A stretch of 64,000 nucleotides of DNA, from positions 1-64,000 of the forward strand of contig JAVVEL010000014.1 of NCBI GenBank assembly GCA_032260385.1, read 5' to 3'. How positions within the stretch are numbered: the first letter of the stretch is position 1; every line of letters begins with the position of its first letter. The DNA is from UBA9300 sp032260385 (GTDB lineage Bacteria; Bacteroidota; Bacteroidia; Bacteroidales; VadinHA17). This document shows, in pieces, positions 1 to 9,198 of the stretch. Position numbers and translations under genes: made by a program. The notes beneath the pieces were generated by a model. The model was not told the DNA's origin. It did no database searches and worked only from the letters and a program-made list of their open reading frames with translations.

Positions 1-1
1 T

Positions 2-331
2 TTGGATGCTGTAAGTGCCTTTGGTCAGCCAGAGATCCTTAATACGGATCAGGGAAGCCAGTTTACCAGTCCATTATTTACAGGAATATTTGATGGAGAG
101 AAGATAAAAACCAAGCTTAGTATGGATGGGAAGGGGCGATGGATCGATAATGTCTTTATAGAGCGCTTCTGGCGCAACATCAAATATGAAAAGATTTATC
201 TTGAGCCATCAGAGGATGGTGTAGAGCTGTATGGCAAAATCAAGTGGTATATAGATTTTTACAATATCCGGAGACCTCACCAATCACTGAATTATGATAA
301 ACCTGAGCAGAGGTATCGACAAGCAGCTTGA
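2..331 (+). CDS. IS3-family transposase (OrfB), C-terminal part
   Basis: This is the C-terminal half of the integrase-like (rve) domain of an IS3-family OrfB transposase. Two of the three catalytic acidic residues are visible: Asp16 in NTDQGSQF and Glu54 in NVFIERFWR, with 37 residues between them, slightly longer than the usual D(35)E spacing. The family ending YNIRRPHQSLNYDKP is present. The reading frame is open to the window edge, so the N-terminus (helix-turn-helix and first Asp) is missing because of the window and not necessarily because of a deletion. It points towards the SusC/SusD pair, which is on the opposite strand. Whether the element is active cannot be judged. Confidence 0.9.
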   Translation: MDAVSAFGQPEILNTDQGSQFTSPLFTGIFDGEKIKTKLSMDGKGRWIDNVFIERFWRNIKYEKIYLEPSEDGVELYGKIKWYIDFYNIRRPHQSLNYDKPEQRYRQAA

Positions 332-332
332 T

Positions 333-366
333 TTTTCCTTACCGACCCGCGGGTCGGTAAGGAAAA
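333..366. terminator. 34-bp perfect palindrome after the transposase gene
   Basis: Two 17-base arms (outer part TTTTCCTTACCGACCC) meet without a loop around CCGCGG, directly after the transposase stop codon. RNA from either strand could fold into a strong stem whose base is an A/U run, so it may act as a bidirectional terminator shielding the IS from outside transcription. It could instead be a protein-binding site. Confidence 0.55.
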
Positions 367-514
367 GAATACTTAACTTAGTGAAATAGTTGTCTAAGGG
401 AAGGGAGTAGTTCTCCTCGCGGTTCTACCCTTGCCTTTAGCTAGCGGTTCCTGCCAACCCGGTCCGCTCGGGACTTGCACCCTATAGGTAAAGAACGTGC
501 ATGGCACACAAGAA

Positions 515-538
515 AGAGGCTCCCCGTAGAGAGCCTCT
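515..538 (-). terminator. Stem-loop after the SusC/SusD operon
   Basis: The arms AGAGGCTC (515-522) and GAGCCTCT (531-538) pair around an 8-base loop. On the minus strand the hairpin is followed by TTTCTTG. It lies about 40 bases past the SusD stop codon, the expected place for the end of the transcript. Confidence 0.6.
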
Positions 539-578
539 GTTCTGAAATATCAATTTGTTTATATGGTTTGTGGCAGTT

Positions 579-2036
579 TTACTTGGTCACATACCAGGTA
601 TTCTGTACGAGCAGGTCATTGGCCTCCATTTCCCTGAAAGGAATAGGAAGTATAAGGTTACCTGCATCATAAGGGAGTCCGGCTTCTATATCAAGCTGCC
701 ATCTTTTCAGATCGTGCAGTCTGTGACCTTCCCAGCAAAGCTCCCAGTATCTTTCCTGGCGTATATCGTCCTGAGTTATCGGTCCTGTAAGCGTGGGGGC
801 CTCTGCCCTGTCTCTTATAATGTTGATATCCTGTAAGGGAGTATTGGGTCCTACCAGTGGACCGGTGGACTCAAAATTAGCTTCAGCCCTGATAAGGTAC
901 ATCTCGGCGAGTCTGATAAGAGGGATGTCTGCATAATAGTCGCCCCATTTTGAAGTGTTGATACCACCATTGTTAAGAATACTACCCACACCGAAATAAT
1001 ACATTTTGCTTATATTGGCAATAGTGTAGCTATCATCCATCTCAGCTTCGCCCTGATAGGTTCCCCTGAGGTCTAAAGGATCAAAAGTGGCGAGGAAGCC
1101 CGGCTGTATGTCATAGTCGCCCCTGCCCATGCCGTTCAGTGAAGCATACATAACAGTAAGCCATGAAGTGTTACTTGCCACATTGTTCTGAAGGGCAAAG
1201 ATATCTTCAGATGTAGCTTCGTAATTATTAAAGGCTTCCAGCGGTGTTGATACAAGCTCGTAGAAATCTGATTCAATTACCCTGTTGGCCTCCGTAGCTG
1301 CATTGGTGTAATCGCTCATCTGCAGGTAGACCCTTGCAAGCACAGCGCTGGCAGCATAGCTTGTGGCATAGACATCATTGAATTCCGGTAAAAGGTTTTT
1401 TGCATCCGTAAGGTCATCCAGGGCCTGGGTATAACATTCCTCAACCGTATTCCTGGTCACTTTAATGGCATCACTGACATCCTTGGTGGGAGTCAATATA
1501 ATGGGTAGCCCGAGCTGGCTGTTTGTTTGTCCGGCCTCATAAGGCAGGCCAAAGAGCCTGGTCATTTCAAACATTACCCATCCCCTGAGGAATTTGGCTT
1601 CACCCTCAACCCTCTGGGCGTCATCAGGATCAAGCACTGCCTGTGTTTCGGGATCAAGAAGGGTATTGCATATATTAATAAGGTCATAAGCTGCAATCCA
1701 GGTACCGGAAATATATGAGTTTGTAACAGCTATCTCCTTATTTATTATTTCTCGTGGTTGCTGGTAAGTTCCGAGGAACATAAGATCACTGGAAGCTGCC
1801 AGCAACTCGCTGTATTCATTGAAGGTACTACCGAAAATATCAGCATCGCGCGCCTGGAGGTAAGCTCCCACAAGTGTTGCCTGAATATTATCAGGAGTGG
1901 TGAGTGCAGTACCTGCATCAATTGATTGCCTGGGTTTAAGATCCAGTTTCTCATCACACGATGAGACGAAGATCATCACCGGTATAACAAGCAACCATAA
2001 AAGTCTGTTAAATATTTTATTTTTCATGATAGTCAT
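579..2036 (-). CDS. RagB/SusD-family nutrient-uptake outer-membrane lipoprotein
   Basis: A 485-residue SusD-like surface lipoprotein that would bind an oligosaccharide or peptide and pass it to the SusC-type channel encoded just upstream. A lipoprotein signal is clear: basic start, hydrophobic stretch and lipobox VSSC with the lipidated cysteine at residue 27. A second Met at residue 4 (MKNKIF) is an equally good start. Family hallmarks include FLRGWVMFEM in the TPR-like N-terminal region and the C-terminal part with RLAEMYLIRAEAN and ERYWELCWEGHRLHDLKRW. It sits 14 bases after the SusC gene in one operon. No glycosidase, peptidase or ECF sigma/anti-sigma pair adjoins it, so the ligand cannot be inferred. 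Confidence 0.95.
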   Translation of the reverse strand: MTIMKNKIFNRLLWLLVIPVMIFVSSCDEKLDLKPRQSIDAGTALTTPDNIQATLVGAYLQARDADIFGSTFNEYSELLAASSDLMFLGTYQQPREIINKEIAVTNSYISGTWIAAYDLINICNTLLDPETQAVLDPDDAQRVEGEAKFLRGWVMFEMTRLFGLPYEAGQTNSQLGLPIILTPTKDVSDAIKVTRNTVEECYTQALDDLTDAKNLLPEFNDVYATSYAASAVLARVYLQMSDYTNAATEANRVIESDFYELVSTPLEAFNNYEATSEDIFALQNNVASNTSWLTVMYASLNGMGRGDYDIQPGFLATFDPLDLRGTYQGEAEMDDSYTIANISKMYYFGVGSILNNGGINTSKWGDYYADIPLIRLAEMYLIRAEANFESTGPLVGPNTPLQDINIIRDRAEAPTLTGPITQDDIRQERYWELCWEGHRLHDLKRWQLDIEAGLPYDAGNLILPIPFREMEANDLLVQNTWYVTK

Positions 2037-2050
2037 AGTTTGCTATTTTT

Positions 2051-5000
2051 TTAGAAAGTAAGGTTAATGCCCAAAGAATAGGTTCTTGCCTGGGGTGCCG
2101 TATAGAAATCATAACCCTGTATTATATTCTGGCTCTGAGTTGAACGTCCTGTTCCGGTGTAGTTAACTTCAGGATCCCATCCTTCATAATTGGTGAGTGT
2201 ATACAGGTTCTGTACGCCAATCCATATCCTTGCACTGTTCATGTTAATGCGGTTGAGGATACTGGAAGGCAGTTTGTAACCCAGCGTAATGTTCCTTACC
2301 CTCAGGTATGAACCATCGGTTAGATAACGTGATGATTCACGTGTACCGTTCACTTCACCAAGCCTTGCCTGGGGTACATCGGTGATATCACCGGGCTGCT
2401 GCCATCTTTCCATCTGGTCAACTGTCTGGTTATCAAACCATGATGCATTGGCTGACTGATAAACTCCTCCACCGTTATAGATTTCGTTACCATAAACAAA
2501 GCTCAGTAGTATATCAAGATCAAAGCCCTTATATTCGAAATGGTTGCTAAGACCACCTGTGAAATCAGGGTTAGGAGAACCCACCACCATTGGATTGGCA
2601 AGGTTATAATTAGTTGTGGTTTCATCACTACCTTCTTCCAGGTAATACAGTGCATCGCCGTTATCCGGGTCAACACCTGCATATTTACGCATCTTCCATA
2701 CACCAATAGGCTGGTTTTCTATAACATAGTTCAGTCCGTTCGGTGTGATTTCCGGTCCGTCAATGCTAATCACTTTATTCCTGTTGAATGCTATGTTGAA
2801 ATCTGTTGTCCACTTAAATGATCCCACGAGGTTATTTGAGTGGAGGGCAAATTCAATACCCTTGTTTTCAAGTGAGCCAACGTTACTCCATACACCCGTA
2901 AATCCGGATGTGGAAGGAAGCGTACGATAGAGCAGCAGGTCTGTCGTTTGCTTATTGTAATAATCCAGTTCACCGGTAATCCTGTTGGCGAAAAGTCCAA
3001 AATCAACACCTATATTAAACTGCGCTGTAGTTTCCCATCCCAGTTCATTACTGGCAAGCTGTGTTGCCGACAAACCATTACGTCCGGCATAGTTCACACC
3101 TGAGTACAAAGCAAGGTGGGCATAATCGGGAATACCCGAGTTACCTGTTAACCCGTAGCTTGCCCTAATCTTGAAAAAACTCAGGAAATTTTCTATACCA
3201 TCCATAAAATTCTCTTCAGAGACAATCCATCCGAGCGATCCGGCAGGGAAGAAGCCATACCTGTTCTCTACGCCAAACCTTGAAGAACCGTCGACACGAC
3301 CGCTAAGGGTTAAGAGGTACCTGTTATTATACTGGTAATTTGCCCTTCCAAAATATGAAAGGTAGGTCGTTCCTTCATCCCAGCTGCTGAAACTGGTAGC
3401 TTCAGCTGCACTGGCAATATTCTGGAAGTCATCAGTTGGGAAACCTTTACCTTCAATGTTTGATCCCGTTGTCATTGATTCCTGGTATGACATACCTCCA
3501 ACGATATTAAAATTATGGGCATCTTTAACCATTATATAGGTCAGATAATTGTCCCAGTTATAGTTGACAACCCTTACAGACCTGTTCTGTGCTTCACCGG
3601 CAGGACCTGCACCGATAGTCTCGCGACCCCAGAAATTCTTTTCCCGGAGGTCAATAATATCAGTACCGAAATCAGACCTGAAAGTAAGTCCTTTTACTAT
3701 CTCGTATGTTCCATAAACATTGCCAAGTGTTCTGAATGTAACCTGGTTGTTATATGAATCACGCAGTGAGATAAGGCCATTATAATAAATGGTATTCCTA
3801 TTCAGCTCCCCTGTTTCGGGGTCAATAACGGGTGTTACCGGAGCCTGTGCCACCAGCTGCAGTGGTGTTGCAAAGGCATTGTCATTTTCCACCCTGTCCA
3901 TTTCGGTTCTCATAAGGCTGAGGTTAACACCGTAGGTAAACCTGTCGCCTGATTTCTGATCAAGGCTCACCCTGCCGTTAAACTTATTCATGCTGTTGCC
4001 CCTGAGTATACCTACTGTATTATCATAGCTCATGCCGGCATAAAAACTACCACTTTCAGAACCCCCGCTGGCGCTCAGGTTAATCCTGTTCACGGAACCT
4101 TTCTGGAAGGCTTCTTTCTGCCAGTCGGTATCGTAACCATCATCCCACTGGTCGCCTACATATAGCTCCCATATATCTTCCTTGGGCAGCCAGTCCCATA
4201 CAAGGCCTCCTACTGAAACATTATCCATTGCTTCATTAAAAAGCTCAAGATACTGGTCAGCGTTCAACCATTCGCGAAGCCTGCTGGGCTCACTTATACC
4301 GGTGGCATAAGAAACATTGAACCTCGTATCGCCTGCCTGTCCGCTTTTGGTTGTTATAACCACAACACCGTTGGATGCCCTTGAACCGTAAATGGCAGCT
4401 GCAGAAGCATCTTTCAGTATCTGGATAGACTCAACATCAGCCATATTTATATCAGCAAGGGGGTTTGTGGGCTGGTTACTGCTGTTACTCAGGTTAACCG
4501 ACGTTACGGGTACACCGTCTATAACATACAAGGGCTGATTATTGGCAGAGATGGATGATGAACCCCTGATTCTCATTTTCACGGTCTCACCCAGTTTACC
4601 ACTGGCCTGTTCAATAAAAACACCGGCCGTCTTACCCTGTATAGCCGATTCAAAGCTTACAGTTGGCACTTCTGCCAGTCCTTCAGTTTCAACTTTAGTA
4701 ATCGAACCACTGAGCTCACGCTTGATGGCTGAACCATAGCCTGTAACAACGATTTCGTCAAGGCCTATATTGTCGACTTCCATGACAATATCATAAACAT
4801 TGTCAGAACCAACTGTTACCTCCTGGGTCTTCATACCGACAAAACGGAATACAAGGACATCGCCCTCGCTGACGGCAATCGAATAATTACCGTCGAGGTC
4901 GGATGTAACACCTGTAGTCGTTCCCCTGATATTCACCGAGGCACCAACAATGGTAGTCCCATCTTCAGCAGCAGTGATTGTTCCTGTTACTGTCTTCTCC

Positions 5001-5062
5001 TGGGCAAGGGCCATAATGCCCAGTCCGCAAAAGAAAAACACAAATAATACCAATTTTCTCAT
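2051..5062 (-). CDS. SusC/RagA-family TonB-linked outer-membrane protein
   Basis: A 1003-residue TonB-dependent channel that imports the substrate captured by its SusD partner. In order: a signal peptide ending near residue 20 (MALAQ), a carboxypeptidase-regulatory-like beta domain (about 22-105), the plug domain with the SusC hallmarks EIVVTGYG, PLYVIDGVPV and ASAAAIYGSRASNGVVVITT, then a 22-strand barrel ending in the aromatic residue of YSLGINLTF. Length is normal for the family. It is first in a two-gene operon with the SusD-like gene and is divergent from dnaE across 223 bases. No N-terminal signalling (STN) extension is seen, so control by an anti-sigma factor is not indicated. Confidence 0.96.
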   Translation of the reverse strand: MRKLVLFVFFFCGLGIMALAQEKTVTGTITAAEDGTTIVGASVNIRGTTTGVTSDLDGNYSIAVSEGDVLVFRFVGMKTQEVTVGSDNVYDIVMEVDNIGLDEIVVTGYGSAIKRELSGSITKVETEGLAEVPTVSFESAIQGKTAGVFIEQASGKLGETVKMRIRGSSSISANNQPLYVIDGVPVTSVNLSNSSNQPTNPLADINMADVESIQILKDASAAAIYGSRASNGVVVITTKSGQAGDTRFNVSYATGISEPSRLREWLNADQYLELFNEAMDNVSVGGLVWDWLPKEDIWELYVGDQWDDGYDTDWQKEAFQKGSVNRINLSASGGSESGSFYAGMSYDNTVGILRGNSMNKFNGRVSLDQKSGDRFTYGVNLSLMRTEMDRVENDNAFATPLQLVAQAPVTPVIDPETGELNRNTIYYNGLISLRDSYNNQVTFRTLGNVYGTYEIVKGLTFRSDFGTDIIDLREKNFWGRETIGAGPAGEAQNRSVRVVNYNWDNYLTYIMVKDAHNFNIVGGMSYQESMTTGSNIEGKGFPTDDFQNIASAAEATSFSSWDEGTTYLSYFGRANYQYNNRYLLTLSGRVDGSSRFGVENRYGFFPAGSLGWIVSEENFMDGIENFLSFFKIRASYGLTGNSGIPDYAHLALYSGVNYAGRNGLSATQLASNELGWETTAQFNIGVDFGLFANRITGELDYYNKQTTDLLLYRTLPSTSGFTGVWSNVGSLENKGIEFALHSNNLVGSFKWTTDFNIAFNRNKVISIDGPEITPNGLNYVIENQPIGVWKMRKYAGVDPDNGDALYYLEEGSDETTTNYNLANPMVVGSPNPDFTGGLSNHFEYKGFDLDILLSFVYGNEIYNGGGVYQSANASWFDNQTVDQMERWQQPGDITDVPQARLGEVNGTRESSRYLTDGSYLRVRNITLGYKLPSSILNRINMNSARIWIGVQNLYTLTNYEGWDPEVNYTGTGRSTQSQNIIQGYDFYTAPQARTYSLGINLTF

Positions 5063-5223
5063 ATTAGAATATTTAGTTTAGGTAAAAAAATAAGATGTTT
5101 AAGTAAATCTGTCCAATACTTCATAAAGACGGTAAATATATAAAAAAATTGATGATTACTGAAATGATAAAAATTTGTTAATTAATCATCACATCTTAGC
5201 TCTCCCCGAAAGAGATTTTTGGT

Positions 5224-5231
5224 TACTTTTG
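5224..5231 (+). promoter_or_regulatory. Putative -7 box of the dnaE promoter
   Basis: TACTTTTG matches the Bacteroidota -7 consensus TAnnTTTG exactly and lies 54 bases before the dnaE start in the 223-base divergent gap with susC. No good -33 TTG is found at the right distance, so support is partial. I found only an imperfect -7 candidate (TATATTTA) for susC on the other strand of the gap. Confidence 0.4.
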
Positions 5232-5285
5232 TAAATCCGATCCCACCCGGGCTCTTATAATACATAAACTCGTAACTGCCTTATC

Positions 5286-8200
5286 ATGAGCAACTTCGTG
5301 CATCTACATCTTCATACTCAGTATTCAATACTTGATGGTGCCTCCAAAATAAGTGAGCTCATGGAAATTGCTTCCGGACTGGGGATGCCGGCTGTGGCCA
5401 TTACCGATCATGGCAATATGTTTGGCGCCAAGGAGTTTCATAATGCTGCAAAAGAAAAGGGCATTAAGCCCATTATAGGTGTTGAGGCCTATGTGGCCAG
5501 AAGAGGAATGTCGGAAAATACCAGCAAGGACGACCGTTCGGGTGACCATCTGATATTGCTGGCAAAGAATTATAAAGGCTACAGGAACCTGGTAAAGCTT
5601 GTTTCACTGTCATGGACCGAAGGTTTTTATTATAAACCGAGGATTGATAAAGATCTTCTTAAGGAATACAATGAGGGCCTTATTGCTACTTCCGCCTGCA
5701 TAGCAGGTGAAATACCAACGGCAATACTGAACAAGGACCCCCTGGGGGCTGAAGAAGTTGCCATGGAGTACAGGGCTATCTTCGGCGAAGATTTCTACCT
5801 TGAGATTCAGAGACATAAAACAGGTGATCCTGTGTATGACAATGATACCCTGGCAAAGCAAAATACCGTTATTGAAGCCTACAGGAAACTTTCGGAAAAA
5901 ACAGGAATAAAGATAGTTGCTTCCAATGATGTCCATTTCCTTAAAGCTGAAGATGCTGAAGCACATGACCGCCTGATATGTCTTAATACAGGAAAGGAGC
6001 TTGATGATCCTGACAGGCTCAGATATACCAAGCAGGAATATTTTAAAATAGAAGAGGAGATGAGGGAACTCTTCTTTGAAATTCCTGAAGCTGTCACGAA
6101 TACTGTGGAGCTAGCCGATAAGGTGGAAGTGTATGAGCTTGATCATGAACCTATTATGCCTGAATTCCCCATCCCTGATGAGTTCGACAGCAAGGATGAT
6201 TACCTGAGGCACCTGAGCTATAAGGGAGCCACGGAAAGATGGGGAGAGATAAGCCCTGAACTGGAGGAAAGGATCGATTTTGAGCTCGATACCATAAAAA
6301 AAATGGGTTACCCGGGCTATTTTCTCATTGTACAGGACTTCCTGAGAGCAGCCAGGGAGATGGGCGTTTCGGTAGGCCCGGGAAGAGGATCGGCAGCAGG
6401 TTCGGCTGTGGCTTATGCACTGAGAATAACTGATATCGATCCTATTAAGTATAAACTTCTTTTTGAGCGCTTCCTGAACCCCGACCGTATCTCTATGCCA
6501 GATATAGACATAGACTTTGATGAGGATGGCAGGGACCAGGTACTTAAATATGTGGTTAAAAAATACGGACATGACAGGGTTGCCCATATAATCACTTTTG
6601 GTACCATGGCTGCGAAGATGGCCATAAGGGATGTGGCAAGGGTACAGAACCTGCAGTTATCGGATGCCGACAGGCTGGCAAAGCTGGTGCCTGAGAGGCC
6701 GGGTATTACTTTCAGTGAAGCATTTGAAGAAGTGCCGGAATTGAAAAGAGAAAAAAACTCGGATAATGAGCTCATTGCCCGTACCTTACAATATGCTGAA
6801 GCCCTGGAGGGTTCAGTGAGGCAAACAGGCACCCATGCCTGCGGTATAATAATAGGACGTGACCCCCTGAATGATCATATACCTCTAAGCATTGCCAAGG
6901 ATACCGATCTCTATGTTACCCAATACGACGGGAACCATGTTGAATCAGTTGGATTGCTGAAAATGGACTTCCTGGGCCTCAAAACACTTTCAATAATAAG
7001 GGATGCCCTGGATAATATAAAGGCATCAAAAGGGATAGACATTGATATATCAAAGATTCCCCTTGATGATTCAAGAACATTCGAACTATATGCCAATGGT
7101 GAGACCACCGCCCTCTTCCAGTTTGAATCGGAGGGAATGAAAAAACACCTACGCGAACTTAAGCCCAACCGTTTTGAAGACCTTATAGCAATGAACGCCC
7201 TCTACCGGCCGGGCCCCATAGAATATATCCCGAAATTTATCAAGCGTAAGCACGGGCTGGAAAAAATTGACTACCTGCTTCCTGAAATGGAAACACACCT
7301 CAAGGACACCTATGGTATAACCGTTTACCAGGAACAGGTAATGCTGCTCTCACAGGAACTGGCAGGATTTTCCAAGGGGGAGGCTGACTCCCTGCGTAAG
7401 GCCATGGGCAAGAAAAAGAAAGAACTGATGGAGGCGATGAAGCTAAAGTTCTTCGAGGGATGCAGGACAAGAGGTATTAAAGAAAGGATTATTGAAAGAA
7501 TATGGTGTGACTGGGAAGCCTTCGCCCAGTATGCCTTCAATAAATCCCATTCAACATGTTACGCCTACCTGTCGTACCAGACAGCTTACCTCAAGGCACA
7601 TTACCCTGCTGAATTTATGTCTGCCGTGCTGAGCCGTAACATAAATGACATTAAAAAACTCACCATCTTCATGGATGAGGCCAGGCGCATGGGTATAGAG
7701 GTACTGGGGCCTGATGTTAATGAAAGTAAGGTAAATTTCACTGTTAACAGGGACGGTAACATCAGGTTTGGCCTTGGGGCAATAAAAGGTGTGGGTACCA
7801 GCGCGGTTATCGGCCTTATTGAAGAAAGGGAAAATAATGGACTTTTCTCTTCAATATATGATTTTGTTGAAAGGGTAAACCTGAATGCTCTTAACAAGAA
7901 AAGTATGGAGGCCATGGCACTGGCCGGTGCCTTCGATTGTTTCAGTGAACTTAAAAGAGCCCAGTATTTCGCTGAAGATAATAAAGGACAGGTTTTTATC
8001 GAAAGCCTTATAAGGTATGGGAACATGCTTAAGAATGAGACCGGCACCGCCCAGCAATCACTTTTTGGCGATGATGACGGCTTTGAAGTTGTTAAGCCCA
8101 GTCCCCCGGAATCAGCTGAATGGCCCAAGCTGGAAAAGCTGACAAGGGAAAAGGAAGTAGTGGGAATCTTCCTGTCGGCCCATCCCCTCGACGATTACAG

Positions 8201-8771
8201 GCTGGAAATGAAAACCTTCTGCAATATGCAGATCAGTGACCTCAACAACCTGAAGGAAATGATCAACAAAGAGGTAACAATAGCAGGCATGGTAACTGAG
8301 GCCCGGAGCGGGACCAGTAAAAACGGCAAGCCCTTCGGATCATTCACCCTGCAGGACTACACTGACTCTTACAGGTTCATGCTTTTTGACAAGGATTATG
8401 TTAACAACAGTAAATTCTGCAATCCGGGTTATTTCCTCATGGTAAAGGGAAAGGTTCAGAAAAGAATGTTCAGGGAAGATGAGCTGGAAGTGAGGATTCA
8501 GAACATACACCTTTTAACCAGTGTCAAGGATGAACTTATAAGATCAGCAACCATTATTATCCCCGTGGACAGGCTCAACGATGAACTGGTTAATAAGCTA
8601 AAAGGAATGCTCCCCGGTCTTAAGGGAAAGACCGAGCTAAAATTCCTGGTGGCCGATCCTGTTGAAAAAATCAGTATACGTTTATTCTCACGCTCCTTTA
8701 AGGTAAACCTCAGCAATGATCTTATTGACTTTATAGAATCTGTTCCCGGGCTTGAATTTAAAGTAAATTAA
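5286..8771 (+). CDS. dnaE: DNA polymerase III subunit alpha
   Basis: The 1161-residue replicative polymerase. Domains in order: an N-terminal PHP domain (HLHLHTQYSILDGA, ITDHGNM, GVEAY); the polymerase core with the conserved GPGRGSAAGS stretch near residue 360 and the catalytic aspartates of PDIDIDFDEDGR; the fingers with LYRPGPIEYIP and VYQEQVM; a helix-hairpin-helix region (GLGAIKGVG); and an OB fold near residues 995-1070 (VTIAGMVTEARSG). Length matches the DnaE1 type. The PHP metal-site histidines look intact, which in several lineages goes with an in-cis proofreading activity; that is an inference. trxA follows after 43 bases with its own promoter. Confidence 0.98.
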   Translation: MSNFVHLHLHTQYSILDGASKISELMEIASGLGMPAVAITDHGNMFGAKEFHNAAKEKGIKPIIGVEAYVARRGMSENTSKDDRSGDHLILLAKNYKGYRNLVKLVSLSWTEGFYYKPRIDKDLLKEYNEGLIATSACIAGEIPTAILNKDPLGAEEVAMEYRAIFGEDFYLEIQRHKTGDPVYDNDTLAKQNTVIEAYRKLSEKTGIKIVASNDVHFLKAEDAEAHDRLICLNTGKELDDPDRLRYTKQEYFKIEEEMRELFFEIPEAVTNTVELADKVEVYELDHEPIMPEFPIPDEFDSKDDYLRHLSYKGATERWGEISPELEERIDFELDTIKKMGYPGYFLIVQDFLRAAREMGVSVGPGRGSAAGSAVAYALRITDIDPIKYKLLFERFLNPDRISMPDIDIDFDEDGRDQVLKYVVKKYGHDRVAHIITFGTMAAKMAIRDVARVQNLQLSDADRLAKLVPERPGITFSEAFEEVPELKREKNSDNELIARTLQYAEALEGSVRQTGTHACGIIIGRDPLNDHIPLSIAKDTDLYVTQYDGNHVESVGLLKMDFLGLKTLSIIRDALDNIKASKGIDIDISKIPLDDSRTFELYANGETTALFQFESEGMKKHLRELKPNRFEDLIAMNALYRPGPIEYIPKFIKRKHGLEKIDYLLPEMETHLKDTYGITVYQEQVMLLSQELAGFSKGEADSLRKAMGKKKKELMEAMKLKFFEGCRTRGIKERIIERIWCDWEAFAQYAFNKSHSTCYAYLSYQTAYLKAHYPAEFMSAVLSRNINDIKKLTIFMDEARRMGIEVLGPDVNESKVNFTVNRDGNIRFGLGAIKGVGTSAVIGLIEERENNGLFSSIYDFVERVNLNALNKKSMEAMALAGAFDCFSELKRAQYFAEDNKGQVFIESLIRYGNMLKNETGTAQQSLFGDDDGFEVVKPSPPESAEWPKLEKLTREKEVVGIFLSAHPLDDYRLEMKTFCNMQISDLNNLKEMINKEVTIAGMVTEARSGTSKNGKPFGSFTLQDYTDSYRFMLFDKDYVNNSKFCNPGYFLMVKGKVQKRMFREDELEVRIQNIHLLTSVKDELIRSATIIIPVDRLNDELVNKLKGMLPGLKGKTELKFLVADPVEKISIRLFSRSFKVNLSNDLIDFIESVPGLEFKVN

Positions 8772-8780
8772 TTATATTTG
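8751..8780 (+). promoter_or_regulatory. Promoter of trxA (TTG-N18-TATATTTG)
   Basis: An exact Bacteroidota -7 box TATATTTG (8773-8780) follows a TTG at 8752-8754 with an 18-base spacer. The box ends 34 bases before the trxA start. The promoter overlaps the end of dnaE. Confidence 0.6.
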
Positions 8781-8814
8781 CCTGCGCAAGAAACTATCTT
8801 AAAATAAAAGAACA

Positions 8815-9135
8815 ATGGCTTTACAGGTTAATGACTCTAATTTCGATGAAGTTGTACTTCAATCAGATAAGCCCGTGATGGTTGATTTCTGGGCAGAATG
8901 GTGCGGTCCGTGCAGGATGATTGCTCCCTTTGTTGAAGAAATGTCAAAAGAATATGAAGACAGGGCACTTATCGTTAAATGTGATGTGGATGACAGCCCC
9001 GGGGTGGCCGTCAAATTCGGAATACGTAATATCCCCACGGTATTATTTTTTAAAAACGGGGCAGTAGCTGACAAACAGGTTGGAGCCGTTCCAAAAGCTA
9101 ATTTTGTCTCCAAGCTCGAAGCTCTCATTGATTAA
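8815..9135 (+). CDS. trxA: Thioredoxin
   Basis: A 106-residue cytoplasmic thioredoxin, a protein disulfide reductase. The active site WCGPC is intact with cysteines at residues 30 and 33, preceded by the usual VDFWAEW strand, and the cis-proline loop is IRNIPT. There is no signal peptide and no extra domain. It has its own promoter upstream and a strong rho-independent terminator just after it, so it is probably a one-gene transcript. Confidence 0.97.
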   Translation: MALQVNDSNFDEVVLQSDKPVMVDFWAEWCGPCRMIAPFVEEMSKEYEDRALIVKCDVDDSPGVAVKFGIRNIPTVLFFKNGAVADKQVGAVPKANFVSKLEALID

Positions 9136-9157
9136 TATAATATATAGAATTACCGGG

Positions 9158-9187
9158 GCCGTTCATATTTTCAGAACGGCTTTTTTA
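9158..9187 (+). terminator. Rho-independent terminator of trxA
   Basis: The arms GCCGTTC (9158-9164) and GAACGGC (9174-9180) pair around a 9-base loop and are followed directly by six T residues. The stem starts 22 bases after the trxA stop codon. Confidence 0.85.
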
Positions 9188-9198
9188 TTGCCTTTACG

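Larger units (their letters stand above)
1..410 (+). mobile_element. IS3-family insertion sequence, 3' part, cut by window edge
   Basis: The left edge holds the last third of an IS3-type transposase gene, followed by a 34-bp palindrome and about 45 bases that could contain the right terminal repeat. The other end of the element lies outside the window, so terminal repeats and target duplication cannot be checked; the right boundary near 410 is a guess. The stretch from about 410 to 510 is also non-coding and resembles IS-flanking debris rather than a gene. Confidence 0.6.
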
